Shown here one piece after another: positions 32,667 through 33,138 of a DNA stretch of 33,138 nucleotides; position 1 is the stretch's first letter, and each line of letters begins with the position of its first letter. The notes below the pieces were generated by a model, which saw only the letters and a list, made by a program, of their open reading frames with translations, was not told where the DNA came from and made no database searches. The stretch spans positions 1-33,138 of the forward strand of contig DYNN01000024.1 in NCBI GenBank assembly GCA_020721045.1, written 5' to 3'. Source of the stretch: Thiomargarita sp. (GTDB taxonomy: Bacteria > Pseudomonadota > Gammaproteobacteria > Beggiatoales > Beggiatoaceae). Made by a program: the position numbers and the translations under genes.

Positions 32667-33138
32667 TTAAGGTTCATAAATTTTTAATCCAGAAATTTCT
32701 CGCCCTTGAGTGATTTTGTGGAATAAGGGAATTAAATCTCGCATTAAATCCTGTTCTGCCTTCCCGCGCGCCTTCCAACCCAACGCCAACGGAGTAAATA
32801 ACTGACTGAATGCATCGTTGTCTAAAATAAAACGGGTTGCAGTCTCATTTACAAAAGAGCGCAATGCAGTGATATCTAATTGATGTTTTTCAGCTATGCT
32901 AGCTAATTCACGCGCATAATATTCTTCTTTAAAACGGGCAAACCCTTCAAAAATTTCTTGCTTAGTTAAGCCTTCACCGACTTTTAAGCTATTGATATAG
33001 GAAATAATTTCTTCGCTGCTGTCAATAAATTTGGCTTCGGAACGAATTAAGGCAATTAATTGTTCGCGGGTCATTTCTGTGCTGCCACTTGAATAATGAC
33101 TGGTTAAATCCATGATGTAGTCATAATCCACAATGGTC
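32667..33138 (-). CDS. hsdR: Type I restriction enzyme R subunit, C-terminal part (runs off the right edge)
   Basis: The frame is open to the window edge, so only about the last 156 residues are seen. The 5' part with nuclease and motor domains lies to the right. The visible part is the helical C-terminal domain of one HsdR subfamily: VDYDYIMDLTSHY, STEMTREQLIALI, GLTKQEIFEGFARFKEEYYA, FTPLALGWKARGKAEQDLM, LIPLFHKITQGREISGL. In the holoenzyme R2M2S this domain docks the R subunit to the methylase core; the motor translocates DNA and cleaves unmethylated targets. The hsdM and hsdS genes are not in the window. GTG 33131 is internal, not a real start. The family was recognised from remembered sequence patterns. 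Confidence 0.8.
   Translation of the reverse strand, partial: TIVDYDYIMDLTSHYSSGSTEMTREQLIALIRSEAKFIDSSEEIISYINSLKVGEGLTKQEIFEGFARFKEEYYARELASIAEKHQLDITALRSFVNETATRFILDNDAFSQLFTPLALGWKARGKAEQDLMRDLIPLFHKITQGREISGLKIYEP

Overview
The window looks like chromosomal DNA of an AT-rich gammaproteobacterium. Orn, Aat and Bpt (an N-end-rule pair), TruB and RbfA are of gammaproteobacterial type. The low GC, several families of short palindromic repeats, a NAD-linked [NiFe] hydrogenase fragment and many large signalling proteins suggest a filamentous sulfur bacterium of the Beggiatoa/Thioploca kind. The genus is a guess from gene content; no rRNA or other marker is present.

Layout. 1-360: internally deleted remnant of an IS982-family transposase. 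476-2221: a glycosyltransferase/sulfotransferase fusion. 2281-7977: three tightly packed plus-strand genes that look like one signalling unit: a protein of three CheW-like modules, a chemoreceptor whose membrane sensor module is duplicated, and an MscS-type channel with a C-terminal cyclic-nucleotide-binding-like domain. 8057-10052: orn, aat and bpt. 10157-10633: a glycine-zipper lipoprotein followed by a perfect hairpin. 10865-15095: a PAS-GGDEF-EAL protein, an unusual 112-bp tandem array, a YihY/BrkB membrane protein and a small class IV aminotransferase. 15120-17909 (minus): a Cache/PAS sensor histidine kinase. 18134-21235: a large MscK-like channel, divergent from the kinase.

From 21276 to 32285 all genes lie on the minus strand. 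In transcription order they are: a 2424-residue secreted protein (two beta-propellers, eight DUF11-like modules, a repeat-rich segment and a duplicated C-terminal module), a DUF3467-like small protein, hoxU, hoxY, rbfA, truB, and an exported protein of unknown function. The right edge holds the C-terminal end of a type I restriction HsdR subunit, whose 5' part lies outside the window.

The most unusual signals are made by repeats. (1) Between the EAL gene and yihY, a 112-bp unit joins the 3' end of the EAL gene, the first codons of yihY and a REP-like hairpin, giving three tandem chimeric mini-ORFs. A near-identical copy of the hairpin plus EAL-tail part lies about 8.7 kb away, upstream of the exported-protein gene. 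(2) A second, G/C-run palindrome family forms an inverted pair at 32.52-32.61 kb and appears to have inserted in frame in the giant gene, once clearly and once as a possible decayed copy. (3) A third palindrome supplies the last codons and the stop of the MscK-like gene. The hydrogenase genes are also odd: HoxU and HoxY are present without HoxF or HoxH and run straight into rbfA-truB, which lack their usual infB partner.
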